Below are positions 15,482-24,566 of a DNA stretch of 47,232 bases, one piece after another; the first letter of the stretch is position 1, and the number at the start of each line of letters is the position of its first letter. The stretch is taken from positions 1-47,232 of the forward strand of contig NZ_JACAXB010000036.1 of NCBI RefSeq assembly GCF_013391415.1, in the 5' to 3' direction. The notes under the pieces were generated by a model. That model had not been told where the DNA came from, made no database searches, and was given only the letters and a program-made list of their open reading frames with translations. The stretch is from Aquitalea sp. LB_tupeE (GTDB taxonomy: Bacteria; Pseudomonadota; Gammaproteobacteria; Burkholderiales; Chromobacteriaceae). Position numbers and translations under genes: made by a program.

Positions 15482-16894
15482 TCAGTGGCGCGCCTCCGGC
15501 TGTTCGCTTAGCAGCTGCCCGGCATTCCCCGGCAGCTGCCACACGTCCCACAGCGCCAGCAAGGTCAGGCCGGCCAGCACGGCAAAGGCAAAATGATAAT
15601 GCGTCAGCACACCGGCCTGCGGCAGCCAGGACTCGGCCAGACGCAAGCCAATGGCGCCAATGGCAATCCCCAGGCCGTATGCCATGCGCAGCAGCATGTT
15701 GAACAAGGTATTGGCATGGCTCATCTGCGCCGGCGGCACGTCGACAAAAGCCAGGGTGCTCAAGGTGGTAAACGTCATGGAGCGCGCCATGCCGGACAGC
15801 AGCAACACCAGCACCATCCACGGCCACGAGGTCTCCGGCCCGAAAGCGGCAATCAGCAGGGTCAGCACCACCAGCGCAAGACCGCTGATCAACAAGGTAA
15901 GGCGGAAGCCAAAACGCCGTAACGTGCGACTGGTCAGCACCTTCATGCCCAGATTGCCGGCGAACAGAATCAACAACAGCAAACCTGCACGAAAAGCATC
16001 CATGCCCATGCCCAGCTGAAACATCAGCGGCAAGAGAAAGGGCGTGGTGTTGATGGCAGCGCGCAACAAAGAGCCGCCAACAATGGTGGTGCGGTAAGTG
16101 CGGATGCGCAGAATGGACAAATCCAGCAAGGGCGCATGGCTGCGGCGGCAATGCCGCCACAGGCTCGCCAGTAATATGGCGGCAGCCAGCAGACATGGCA
16201 GCGCCAGTTGCCTGTGCCCCGTGCCGCCTACCTGCTCCAGTCCGCTCATCAGCAACAGGCAGGCCGTGCTGCACAGCACAAAGCCCGTCCAGTCAAAACG
16301 ACTGCTGGCCGTTTCATCCTCCGAGCGTGGTATCAGCCACCAGGCCAGTGCCAGCGCCAGCACACCCAGTGGCAGGTTCAGCAGAAAAATCCAGTGCCAG
16401 GACGCATAGGTGGTGATGAAGCCACCCAAGGGCGGGCCCAGCAAGGGTGCCACCAGACCGGGCCAGGTAATCATGGCAATGGCCTGCATCAGGTTTTGCT
16501 TGGGCGTGTTACGCAGCACTGCCAGCCGCCCCACAGGCACCATCATGGCCCCGCCCACACCTTGCAACACCCGCGCCAGCGCAAACTGCCACAGACTGTG
16601 CGACATGGCACAGAGCAAGGACGCCAGAGTGAACAGCACGATGGAGGCCATGAACACACGACGGCAACCCAGCCGGTCGGCCAGCCAGCCACTGGCCGGT
16701 ATCAGCAAGGTCAGGGTAAGCAGATAGGCAGTGATGCCGATATTCAGGTCCACCGGTTGCACGCCAAACGATGCCGCCATGGCAGGCAAGGCGGTGTTGA
16801 TGACTGTGGCATCCAGGTTTTCCATGAAGAACGCACCGGCCACCAGCAAGGCGATCGGTGCAGAAGGAGAGGAAAAACGGCGTAACAGGTGCAT
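15482..16894 (-). CDS. MFS transporter, DHA2 (EmrB/QacA-like) drug:H+ antiporter
   Basis: A 14-helix-type major facilitator of about 470 residues from the ATG at 16894. DHA2 hallmarks include MENLDATVINTALPAMAASFGV in helix 1, GWLADRLGCRRVFMASIVLF (motif A region) and LGPPLGGFITTYASWHWIFLLNLPLG (motif C and the following segment). It probably exports small hydrophobic compounds. The start is uncertain: an ATG at 16951 is also in frame and neither has a strong ribosome site. It follows the porin gene on the same strand and precedes the LysR gene. Confidence 0.88.
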   Translation of the reverse strand: MHLLRRFSSPSAPIALLVAGAFFMENLDATVINTALPAMAASFGVQPVDLNIGITAYLLTLTLLIPASGWLADRLGCRRVFMASIVLFTLASLLCAMSHSLWQFALARVLQGVGGAMMVPVGRLAVLRNTPKQNLMQAIAMITWPGLVAPLLGPPLGGFITTYASWHWIFLLNLPLGVLALALAWWLIPRSEDETASSRFDWTGFVLCSTACLLLMSGLEQVGGTGHRQLALPCLLAAAILLASLWRHCRRSHAPLLDLSILRIRTYRTTIVGGSLLRAAINTTPFLLPLMFQLGMGMDAFRAGLLLLILFAGNLGMKVLTSRTLRRFGFRLTLLISGLALVVLTLLIAAFGPETSWPWMVLVLLLSGMARSMTFTTLSTLAFVDVPPAQMSHANTLFNMLLRMAYGLGIAIGAIGLRLAESWLPQAGVLTHYHFAFAVLAGLTLLALWDVWQLPGNAGQLLSEQPEARH

Positions 16895-16963
16895 GGGCTG
16901 GTACAGGGCAAAACCACGGATGTGGCCGAAGCCAGATCCGTGGTCAGGCATGTCAGACGTGGA

Positions 16964-18070
16964 TCAGAAGTTCTTCCACATGCCCACGGCCAGCGAATGC
17001 TGGGTTTTGGCACCGGCGGCGGTAGCGCTGGGGTTACCACCCAGTACATAAGTGGCATTGGCCTCGTTATGCAGCTCGGTAAACAGCACATACACCTGGG
17101 TGGTCTTGCTCAGTACGCGGTTGTAAGCCAGCGTGCCCATCTTGGCACCGCTGTCCTGTACAGCGGCAGAGCCCTTCCAGGAGGCGGCCTGACCATACTG
17201 GGCGGAGAAGATATTCGCCCCGTTGGTGTAAGTGCCGATCAGGCTGCCGTAATTGCGGCTGCGGCTGTGGCCGGTCAGGTTGATGTTATCCAGGATGTCA
17301 TGCTCCACCAGGCCGCCTACATAGACGCTGCCAAAGGTATAACCGGCAGCCAGCATGTGCATCAGGCCATTCTGGTAGAAGTTGCTGGACATGGCCTGCA
17401 TGGCACGGTTTTGCTGGAAACCGTAACCCACACGCAGCTGACCATCGTCATACGTCAGGTTGCCGGATACCAGCGTTGCGCCGTGGCTGGTGGTTTCCGA
17501 ACTGCCCGTGCCAGAGGTGAGCGAATACTGGATGCGCGCGGTGACATTGTTGAACTTGGGCGTCTGATAGCTTACCGAGTTACCGGCGCGCACATCGAAA
17601 CCGCCGCTGGCCAGGCTGCCGCCATTGGCCCACAGCGTGGCATCGTTGGAAATGCCGGTGGCGTACTGGAAGCTGTTGCCTGCGATGTAGTGCAAGTCGT
17701 CAATGGCCACCAGGAAGTTACCGGCCTTCAGCGTACCCAGCTGTGCAGAGCTCAGGCCAATGAAACTTTCACGACCAGCCCAGGTATTGGAGCCGGTGCT
17801 GGAACCATCATCGATAGCCACACCGGATTCCACCTGCCAGATGGCTTTCAGGCCGTTGCCCAGGTCTTCTGTGCCCTTGAAGCCAATGCGCGAGGTGTCG
17901 TTTTGTACCTTGTTGGTGGAGAAAGCCGTGCTGGCCGCGCCGGACTTGGTGTTTTCAAAGTCGGCATGGATACGGCCATAAATGGTGACCGTAGAATCAT
18001 CCGCCATGGCGGCATTGGCCAACAGCGGGGACAGGGAAGCCAGCAGCATCAATTGGGTCTTATGTTTCAC
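16964..18070 (-). CDS. Gram-negative (trimeric-type) porin
   Basis: An outer-membrane channel of 368 residues. Signal peptide MKHKTQLMLLASLSPLLANAAMA|DD, then STVTIYGRIHADFENTKSG, the standard first strand of betaproteobacterial porins. SRIGFKGTEDLGNGLKAIWQVESG and NTWAGRESFIGLSSAQLGTLKAG are further hallmarks, and the protein ends GMWKNF with terminal Phe. The start is GTG (18070) with AGGAGAT 5-6 bases upstream. It is divergent from a TetR gene across a palindrome and probably allows diffusion of the anionic substrates used by nearby catabolic genes. Confidence 0.93.
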   Translation of the reverse strand: MKHKTQLMLLASLSPLLANAAMADDSTVTIYGRIHADFENTKSGAASTAFSTNKVQNDTSRIGFKGTEDLGNGLKAIWQVESGVAIDDGSSTGSNTWAGRESFIGLSSAQLGTLKAGNFLVAIDDLHYIAGNSFQYATGISNDATLWANGGSLASGGFDVRAGNSVSYQTPKFNNVTARIQYSLTSGTGSSETTSHGATLVSGNLTYDDGQLRVGYGFQQNRAMQAMSSNFYQNGLMHMLAAGYTFGSVYVGGLVEHDILDNINLTGHSRSRNYGSLIGTYTNGANIFSAQYGQAASWKGSAAVQDSGAKMGTLAYNRVLSKTTQVYVLFTELHNEANATYVLGGNPSATAAGAKTQHSLAVGMWKNF

Positions 18071-18189
18071 GATTATCTCCTGTTCTGTTTTTTCACAGAT
18101 TGATATTTATTTAAAATTAATCCTCAATCCGGGCACGGCCCATCTAGCTGGCCTCGCCCTTCCTGCACTGCACACCCTGGCTGACGGCC

Positions 18190-18206
18190 GATGTCAGATT
18201 GACATC
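18190..18206. promoter_or_regulatory. 17-bp inverted repeat GATGTCA-GAT-TGACATC, candidate TetR operator
   Basis: Perfect 7-bp arms, with further outer CTGAC (18181-18185) and GTCAG (18208-18212) half-sites. It lies in the 200-bp divergent region, 66 bp before the TetR gene and 120 bp before the porin. Position and symmetry suit autoregulation by the TetR protein with possible control of the porin; binding is inferred. Confidence 0.55.
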
Positions 18207-18271
18207 TGTCAGTAAAAGCGGGCAGATTCAGCCTTTATTGCCACTTCTCCTTTCATTGGTATCCGGTTTTG

Positions 18272-18928
18272 ATGTCCACAGACAGCCCCAGCTTGCCCAC
18301 CCGACGCAAGAACGACCCCGAAGGCATGCGCCAGCGCATTCTGGAAGCGGCCCAGACTGAATTTGTCCAGCACGGTTTCAGCGGTGCCCGGCTGGACAAC
18401 ATCGCCGAGCAGTCCAATACCAACAAACGCATGGTGGTGTACCACTTCCGCAGCAAGAAGGAGCTGTACATTGCCGTACTGGAACGGGTGTATGGTGAAA
18501 TCCGCGATATCGAAAAACAGCTGCAGCTGGAAGGCTTGCCACCGCGCGAGGCCATGGCCTTGCTTACCGGCTTTACCTTCGACTACCACCACAATCACCC
18601 GGACTTCTGTCGTCTGGTGAGTATCGAAAACATTCACCAGGCACGGCATATTGCCGATTCCGACATCATCCGGCAGCGCAACCGCAGCGTGATCGAAGTG
18701 GTAGAAGGCATCCTCACGCGCGGCATTGCCGAGCAGGTCTTCCATGACCGGGCCGATGCCATCGACGTCCACATGCTGATCAGCTCGCTGTGCTTTTACC
18801 GCGTATCCAACCGCCACACTTTTGCCAGCCTGTTCGGGCGGGACCTCACCCTGCCCGAACACGCCAGCCGTCACCGGCAAATTGTCATTGATACGGTATT
18901 GGCCTATCTGGAGCGGGCGGCAGACTGA
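18272..18928 (+). CDS. TetR-family transcriptional regulator
   Basis: A 218-residue repressor-type protein. The N-terminal helix-turn-helix is clear: MRQRILEAAQTEFVQHGFSGARLDNIAEQSNTNKRMVVYHFRSKKELYIAVLERVY, residues ~20-75. The C-terminal ligand domain contains DYHHNHPDFCRLVSIENIHQARHI and is typical of TetR members with a ~120-residue C-terminal domain controlling catabolic genes. The ATG at 18272 is chosen over a TTG one codon earlier. It is divergent from the porin and convergent with the aromatic-acid transporter gene. A 17-bp palindrome upstream is its likely operator. Confidence 0.9.
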   Translation: MSTDSPSLPTRRKNDPEGMRQRILEAAQTEFVQHGFSGARLDNIAEQSNTNKRMVVYHFRSKKELYIAVLERVYGEIRDIEKQLQLEGLPPREAMALLTGFTFDYHHNHPDFCRLVSIENIHQARHIADSDIIRQRNRSVIEVVEGILTRGIAEQVFHDRADAIDVHMLISSLCFYRVSNRHTFASLFGRDLTLPEHASRHRQIVIDTVLAYLERAAD

Positions 18929-18951
18929 GTCCGCAGCCCGTCAGCTTGTCA

Positions 18952-20322
18952 TCAATGGTGCATGGCTTTGCTGGCAGCACTCACCGGCTGTACCGGCAAG
19001 CCCTTGCTGGCCAGGTTCTTCAGCAGCAGCGACAGCACGATGATGCCGGCCGGTACCGCCAGGGCAGCAAACACTTGGGAGAAGGTCCAGCCCCAGGCCA
19101 GCATCTGGCCACCGGCAAAGGCGCTGAGCACCGCACCGATACGGCCCACACCATGCATCCAGCTGGAACCGGTGGCACGTGCTGCCGTGGGGTAGAAACC
19201 GGCGGACAGGGCATTCATGCCGGTATTGGCGCCGTTAAAGCAGAAACCTACGGCGAAAGTGAGGGCACACAGCATCGGCAGATGGTGGGCGACCGAAGTA
19301 AAACCGAACAGCAGCAAAGCACCCAGCGCATACGTGGTGGCCAGTACCTTGTGTGGATTGGCACGGTCCATGCACCAGCCCATGAACAAGGAACCTGCCG
19401 GGCCGCCAAACTGGAAGAAAGCAGCAATGAAGGCGGCATCAGCCAGGGTGTAACCGGACTCCTTTACCAGGGTCGGCATCCAGCTGCCCATCAGGTACAC
19501 CACAAACAGCGCCATGAAGTAGCCCAGCCACAGCATGAAAGAGCCAAAGCGGTACTGGCTGGACAGCACGGTGCGGATGGAATTGCCCTTGGGCGCGGTG
19601 TCGGCATTGCCCATGGTGAAGCTGGCATCTTTCATGGACAGGTCCGGTGCCAGACGCTGCACAATCTTGGCAATGCGGGTGGCCGGGGCATTACGCACCA
19701 CCAGGAAGCGCACGGATTCCGGCAAAAACAGCAACAGTGCAATGGATACGGCAATCGGCAGCACACCACCAAAAATCAGCACGCTTTGCCAGCCAAAGTG
19801 CGGAATCATCCAGGCCGACAGGAAGCCGCCACCGGCTGCGCCCACGGTAAAGCCGCAGAACACCACGGTCACCAGGAAGGAACGACGACGCTCCGGGGCG
19901 AATTCCGACACCAGCGTGCCGACATTGGGCATGGCAGCGCCCAGGCCCAGGCCGGTAAGGAAACGGAAAATCACCAGATGGGTAATGTCGGTTGAGGTGG
20001 CGGTAACCAGCGTCCAGAACCCGAAGAAGAACACCGACAACACCAGCACTACCTTGCGACCGAGATAATCAGCCAGCGGGCCGGCAAACAGCGCACCCAG
20101 CGTGAGCCCTGCCAGCGCGGCGCTGAGCACCGGTGCCAGCTGCGGGTTGGTCACATGCCACAGGCGTTTGAGTTCCGGTGCGATGAAACCCATGATGGCC
20201 ACGTCAAAACCGTCGGCCGCGATAATGCAGAAACCAAAAAACACCACCAGCCACTGAAAGCGGTTGATGGGACGATCGTCGATCAATGACCGAACATTGA
20301 TGACATTGCTGGCGTTACTCAT
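18952..20322 (-). CDS. MFS transporter, aromatic acid:H+ symporter family (PcaK/MhpT-like)
   Basis: A 456-residue inner-membrane symporter that should import an aromatic or hydroaromatic acid. The N-terminus NRFQWLVVFFGFCIIAADGFDVAIMGFIAPEL matches the AAHS-family helix 1 with its conserved DGFD, and LAGPLADYLGRKVVLVLSVFFFG is the loop 2-3 motif. GAAMPNVGTLVSEFAPERRRS is also characteristic. The start at 20322 has AGGAGACAAACAG upstream; the longer frame is rejected. It diverges from the five-gene operon starting at 21047, for which it is the most likely substrate importer. Substrate identity is not visible. Confidence 0.92.
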   Translation of the reverse strand: MSNASNVINVRSLIDDRPINRFQWLVVFFGFCIIAADGFDVAIMGFIAPELKRLWHVTNPQLAPVLSAALAGLTLGALFAGPLADYLGRKVVLVLSVFFFGFWTLVTATSTDITHLVIFRFLTGLGLGAAMPNVGTLVSEFAPERRRSFLVTVVFCGFTVGAAGGGFLSAWMIPHFGWQSVLIFGGVLPIAVSIALLLFLPESVRFLVVRNAPATRIAKIVQRLAPDLSMKDASFTMGNADTAPKGNSIRTVLSSQYRFGSFMLWLGYFMALFVVYLMGSWMPTLVKESGYTLADAAFIAAFFQFGGPAGSLFMGWCMDRANPHKVLATTYALGALLLFGFTSVAHHLPMLCALTFAVGFCFNGANTGMNALSAGFYPTAARATGSSWMHGVGRIGAVLSAFAGGQMLAWGWTFSQVFAALAVPAGIIVLSLLLKNLASKGLPVQPVSAASKAMHH

Positions 20323-21046
20323 CTGTTTGTCTCCTGTTGCAGCGCTGACTATCAATCGCTGCATTGTTGTTCTTGCTATCTGCCCTGCCCTTGCCGGTCA
20401 GTTGCAGGCTGGTGAAGCTGCTGTCCCTTGCCAGCTTCTTTCCTGTTTCCTGTTGAGGGAAGAAGCCTGCCTGTGATGACTGGCCGGTTCGGCCGTGCAC
20501 TCCTTGCTACTGGTGCAGCCCGAGCTTGGCATGCTTGTCCATGCGTCTTGGGCATGGATTGCATTCTGACTTGGCATGATTCTCGAAAACATACCGCAAA
20601 AAATCTATCAGTTATACCGATTTACGATAACTGCGCCCCATCCAAGTGCAGATATCCATACCCTGCACCATGCGCTTGTTTTTGTAGTTTTGTTACGTTA
20701 AATCAGTACATTAAAAAAATACAACAACGCAAAAAAAGCACGGTAACACGCAGCCATGCCCCGTTTCAGTGCGGGAAATCCCTGAGTCCGTTCACGCCAC
20801 AAATCCAGGCCTGGCCTGCATTTTCATCCTGATTCCCCTGCGATTGCCCCATTGTCCACACCAGCCTTTGCGGCGGTGACTACCCAGCTGTCGACAAGCA
20901 TTTTTCAAAACAAAGTTATTTTTTTGAATTGCTTTCCACTTTTTGCGATTGCATACTGCCCAGCCATCAGCCACCGCAAAACAGACTGGCCAAACGCGAA
21001 GACGCTACACAGCCAAGCGCCTGCGCCAGCTACACAGGAGAGACTC
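20323..21046. other. Divergent intergenic region between the AAHS transporter and the five-gene operon
   Basis: About 720 bases without a supported gene; open frames are low-complexity and unlike proteins. The part from 20580 to 20760 is AT-rich and carries the 25-bp inverted repeat. A second AT-rich stretch (20900-20945) with T7 and A4 runs is probably the operon promoter. The unusual length for so compact a genome suggests complex control, or a lost gene. Confidence 0.5.
20609..20633. promoter_or_regulatory. Inverted repeat CAGTTAT-N11-ATAACTG, candidate regulator site
   Basis: Perfect 7-bp arms with an 11-bp spacer, fitting the T-N11-A spacing used by LysR-type proteins, in the divergent region between transporter and operon. 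No LysR gene is adjacent, so the acting regulator would be encoded elsewhere. The repeat is seen; function is inferred. Confidence 0.4.
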
Positions 21047-21886
21047 ATGCCACCACGCCAGCTCGCCCTTGCTGCCCTCAGCATGCTGGAGCTATCCCCG
21101 CCGGATATGGTCAGTTGCGCTGCCGCCGCCGGCTTCAGCCATGTCGGCCTGCGCCTGTTGCCCGCCACCGCCCAGGAGCCGCAACACGACATGCTGGGCA
21201 ACAGCCCGCTGCTGCTTGAAACCTTGCAGCGCCTGCAAGACACCGGCCTGCAAGTGTCTGATGTGGAAATACTTCGGCTTAAACCGGAAACGGATGCAGC
21301 CAGCTATCTGCCTATGCTGGAAAGCGCCGCCCGGCTGGGCACACGCGAGGTACTGGTGGCAGGTAACGACCCGGAGTTTGCCCGCTGCGTGGACAGTTTT
21401 GCCCGGCTGTGTGAACTGGGCGCACCACTGGGCCTGAACATGAATATCGAACCCATGCCCTGGACCGACATCCGCAACATCGCCATGGCGCTGCAACTAT
21501 TGGAGCAAGCCGGCCAGGACAATGCTGCCCTGCTGGTGGATGCCATCCATTTTGATCGCGCCGGAGATACGCCTGCCGCACTGGCCAGCGTGCCGCGCCA
21601 GCGTCTGCACTACATGCAGCTGTGCGACGCACCGGCCGCCAAGCCAGATTCCATCGAAGAGTTGCTGTATCAGGCCCGTGCCGAGCGCATGCCACCAGGT
21701 CATGGCGGACTGGCGCTGGGCGAACTGCTGCTGGCCTTGCCGCCGGACCTGCCGATTGCGCTGGAAGTACCGATGCACAGCAAGGCCCATCTGGGTGCTG
21801 TGGAGCGGGCCAAGCTGCTGCGCAGCGCGGCACAGCAGCTATTGCAGCGTACTTACGGCACAGCCCTGGAGTCGGCTGGCGCGTAA
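21047..21886 (+). CDS. TIM-barrel sugar-phosphate isomerase/epimerase family protein (dehydroshikimate-dehydratase-like)
   Basis: A 279-residue xylose-isomerase-like barrel. The four metal-ligand positions of the family can be placed: Glu135 (NIEPMPW), Asp165 (LLVDAIHF), Gln191 (MQLCDAP) and Glu240 (IALEVPMHS), so it should bind a divalent metal. Members isomerise, epimerise or dehydrate sugar-like and hydroaromatic acids, and 3-dehydroshikimate dehydratases use this fold. ATG 21047 is preceded by AGGAGAGACTC; the frame is open further upstream but non-protein-like. It is first gene of an operon with flavoproteins, a shikimate-dehydrogenase paralogue and a NIPSNAP protein. The exact reaction is not known; epimerisation or dehydration of a cyclic polyol acid is plausible. 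Confidence 0.85.
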   Translation: MPPRQLALAALSMLELSPPDMVSCAAAAGFSHVGLRLLPATAQEPQHDMLGNSPLLLETLQRLQDTGLQVSDVEILRLKPETDAASYLPMLESAARLGTREVLVAGNDPEFARCVDSFARLCELGAPLGLNMNIEPMPWTDIRNIAMALQLLEQAGQDNAALLVDAIHFDRAGDTPAALASVPRQRLHYMQLCDAPAAKPDSIEELLYQARAERMPPGHGGLALGELLLALPPDLPIALEVPMHSKAHLGAVERAKLLRSAAQQLLQRTYGTALESAGA

Positions 21887-21978
21887 CAATCTTCCATTTT
21901 AAAAAAATCACAAAACGTACCGACCGGTTGCTTTTATGCAACAAAACGGACGCAAGACAGCAATACGGAGAGACTGAC

Positions 21979-23730
21979 ATGCTGTTGCAACTGGAAAACC
22001 TGCCTGCACAAGGCAGTGAATATGATGTGGTGGTGATTGGCGCAGGCGGCGCTGGCCTGGCTGCCGCACTGTTTGCCGGCCTTGCCGGGCAGAAGGTGCT
22101 GCTGGTGGAGCACAGCGAATACGTGGGCGGTACCACCGCCCTGTCCGGCGGCACCACCTGGATACCCGGCACCCTGCATAGCGCAAGGGTGAATCCGCAA
22201 GACACCCTGGCCGAAGCGGCCCGCTATCTGGATAACGCGATTGGCGAGCGCGCCAACCCGGCACTGCGTCAGGCCTTCCTGCAAGCCGGCCCGGCCGTGG
22301 TGGCCGCGCTGGAAGCCGCCACCGAGGTGAAATTCCGCCCCTACCCCAAGCACCCGGACTATATTTCCGACCTGCCCGGCTCCACTCTCAATGGTCGTGC
22401 GCTGGAACCGCTGCCATTTGATGGCCGCCTCTTGGGCGAACTGTTTGCCGTGCTGCGCCCGCCCATCCCGGAATTCACCGTGCTGGGCGGGATGATGGTG
22501 GACCGCACCGACATCAACCACCTGCTGAAGCTGAAGTCCTCGCTGCCTTCGTTCAGGCACTCGCTCAAGCTGCTGCTGCGCCATGCCAGTGACCGCCTGA
22601 GCTACCCGCGCGGCACCCGCTTGGTGATGGGTAATGCATTGGTAGGCCGCCTGCTGTATTCGCTGTCTAAGCTGGGCAATGTGCAGCTGGCACTGCGCTG
22701 TCAGGCCAGCGACATCAGGCACGATGAGCGCGGCGTGCAGAGCCTCACCCTGCGCCAGGGCAAGACCAGCCGCAGCATCAAGGTAAAACAGGGGGTGATT
22801 CTGGCCAGCGGCGGCTTTAACCGCGACCCGGAACAACGCGCCCGCCTGCTGCCGGGCATAGAGATGGACTGGTGCCCCGGCGCACCCGGTCATACCGGAC
22901 AGGCACAGCAACTGGCACGCGGCCTTGGTGCAAAACTGGCCGAAGGCAGCCTCAGCCCGGCGTTCTGGGCCCCGGTATCGCTGCGTCGCCGTGCCGATGG
23001 CAGCCAGGCGGTATTCCCGCACTTCATGCTGGACCGCGCCAAGCCCGGCATGATTACCGTCAACGCCCGTGGCGCGCGCTTTGTCAACGAAAGCACTTCT
23101 TACCACCTGTTTGGCCTGGCCATGCAGGAAGCCAATCGCAGCACGCCCAGCATTCCGGCCTACCTTGTTTGCGATGCTGCCGCCTTGCGCCAGTACGGCA
23201 TCGGCATGGTGCGTCCCGGCGGCAAGAACCTGGAACCCTTTCTGGCCGATGGCTACCTGACCGCAGGCAACACGCTGGCCGAGCTGGCCGGCAAGCTGGG
23301 CATGGATGCGGCCACGCTGCAGGACAGCGTGGCGCGCAACAACCGCTATGCCGCCAGCGGCGTGGACAGCGACTTCCACCGTGGCGAAACCGCCTACCAG
23401 CAAAACATGGGCGACCCGTCACGCGCTCAGCCCAACCCCAATATCGGCCCGCTCGCCGAAGCCCCGTATTACGCGGTGCGGCTGTACCCCGGCGACATCG
23501 GTGCGGCCACCGGTCTGCAAACCGACACCCAGGCCCGCGTACTGGGCCGCGACGGCCAGCCCATTGCCGGCCTGTATGCAGTGGGTAATGACATGCATTC
23601 CATCATGGGCGGGGTCTATACCGCGCCCGGCATCACCATCGGCCCGGCGCTGGTATTTGCCAGCATTGCCGCCACCCACGCCAGCCAACGCCACACCCGC
23701 GCCACGACGCGCGACACCGTTACCCAATAA
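21979..23730 (+). CDS. FAD-dependent oxidoreductase, 3-ketosteroid-delta1-dehydrogenase-like (first copy)
   Basis: A 583-residue flavoprotein. The Rossmann motif VIGAGGAGLAAALFAG is at ~23-38, then GGTTALSGGTTWIPG as in KstD and fumarate-reductase relatives, and the C-terminal FAD loop GLYAVGNDMHSIMGGVYTAPGITIGPAL is diagnostic of the KstD-like branch. These enzymes remove two hydrogens next to a carbonyl, making a C=C bond. The start at 21979 follows ACGGAGAGACTGAC; the frame extends far upstream but overlaps the previous gene. It lies 92 bp after the barrel gene. No steroid genes are nearby, so an alicyclic keto-acid is a more likely substrate; this is inference. Confidence 0.88.
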   Translation: MLLQLENLPAQGSEYDVVVIGAGGAGLAAALFAGLAGQKVLLVEHSEYVGGTTALSGGTTWIPGTLHSARVNPQDTLAEAARYLDNAIGERANPALRQAFLQAGPAVVAALEAATEVKFRPYPKHPDYISDLPGSTLNGRALEPLPFDGRLLGELFAVLRPPIPEFTVLGGMMVDRTDINHLLKLKSSLPSFRHSLKLLLRHASDRLSYPRGTRLVMGNALVGRLLYSLSKLGNVQLALRCQASDIRHDERGVQSLTLRQGKTSRSIKVKQGVILASGGFNRDPEQRARLLPGIEMDWCPGAPGHTGQAQQLARGLGAKLAEGSLSPAFWAPVSLRRRADGSQAVFPHFMLDRAKPGMITVNARGARFVNESTSYHLFGLAMQEANRSTPSIPAYLVCDAAALRQYGIGMVRPGGKNLEPFLADGYLTAGNTLAELAGKLGMDAATLQDSVARNNRYAASGVDSDFHRGETAYQQNMGDPSRAQPNPNIGPLAEAPYYAVRLYPGDIGAATGLQTDTQARVLGRDGQPIAGLYAVGNDMHSIMGGVYTAPGITIGPALVFASIAATHASQRHTRATTRDTVTQ

Positions 23731-23742
23731 GGAGAGCACAAC

Positions 23743-24558
23743 ATGACCCAAACTCTGCAACTGGATGGCGCTACCCGTGTCCTCGCCATTGTGGGCGACC
23801 CGATCGCCCAGGTGAAATCCCCGGCTGGCGTCAGCGCCGCCCTGCAACAGCAAGGCCGCAACGCCATTCTGGTGCCCAGCCATGTCAGCCCGGCCAATCT
23901 GGATGCCTACGTCAAGGGCATCAGCCTGGCGGGCAATCTGGACGGCATCATCGTCACCGTACCACACAAATTCGCCATGTTTGCCCAGTGCAGCAGCACC
24001 AGCGACCGGGCACGCCGCCTGGGCGCGGTCAACGTGATGCGCCGCAATGCCGACGGCAGTTGGCATGGTGATATGTGTGACGGTGCCGGTTATGTGGCCG
24101 CCATGCGCGCCGCGGGCTGCCAGCCGGAAGGCAAGCGCGCCCTGCTGGTGGGCGCTGGCGGGGCGGGTTCGGCCATTGCACTGGCCCTGCTGGAAAACGG
24201 CGTCAGCGAACTGGCCATCCACGACGCCGACACCAGCCGCCGCGACCAGCTGATTACCCGGCTTAACGCCAGCTTCCCCGGCCAGCTGGCCATAGGCAGC
24301 CATGACCCCAGCGGTTTTGCCATTGCCATCAACGCCTCACCCACCGGCATGCAAGCCAGCGACCCGCTGCCGATTGATGCCAGCAAGCTGCATGGCGACA
24401 TGTTTGTCGGCGACGTGATTACCGCCCCGGCTGTCACCCCGCTGATTGAAAGCGCCCGCGCACTGGGCTGCCAGACGGTAGTGGGCGGCGACATGTTTGC
24501 CGCCGTGCGTGAACTGATGCTGGACTTCCTGCTGGCGCAGGGTCCGCTGGCTGGTTGA
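23743..24558 (+). CDS. Shikimate-dehydrogenase-family oxidoreductase with altered substrate site
   Basis: A 271-residue AroE relative. Catalytic Lys76 (VTVPHKF) and Asp113 (DMCDGAGY) are present, as are Asn97 (GAVNV) and the Rossmann loop VGAGGAGSA. Two things stand out. The SKSP-type motif reads VKSP (24-27), so the first of the two serines that grip the shikimate carboxylate in AroE is Val. The residue after strand beta-2 is Asp161 (IHDAD), which favours NAD over NADP. It is therefore probably a catabolic NAD-linked dehydrogenase acting on a related but different polyol. The start has AAGGAGAGCACAAC upstream, 12 bp after the flavoprotein stop. Confidence 0.85.
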   Translation: MTQTLQLDGATRVLAIVGDPIAQVKSPAGVSAALQQQGRNAILVPSHVSPANLDAYVKGISLAGNLDGIIVTVPHKFAMFAQCSSTSDRARRLGAVNVMRRNADGSWHGDMCDGAGYVAAMRAAGCQPEGKRALLVGAGGAGSAIALALLENGVSELAIHDADTSRRDQLITRLNASFPGQLAIGSHDPSGFAIAINASPTGMQASDPLPIDASKLHGDMFVGDVITAPAVTPLIESARALGCQTVVGGDMFAAVRELMLDFLLAQGPLAG

Positions 24559-24566
24559 GGTTGCCC

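Noticed and set aside
20428-20832. 134-residue frame in the long divergent region
   Set aside because: Cys/Pro-rich low-complexity translation, crosses the AT-rich promoter segment, no ribosome site.
21934-23403. 489-residue minus-strand open frame in the first flavoprotein gene
   Set aside because: Antisense to intact FAD motifs; no domain pattern.
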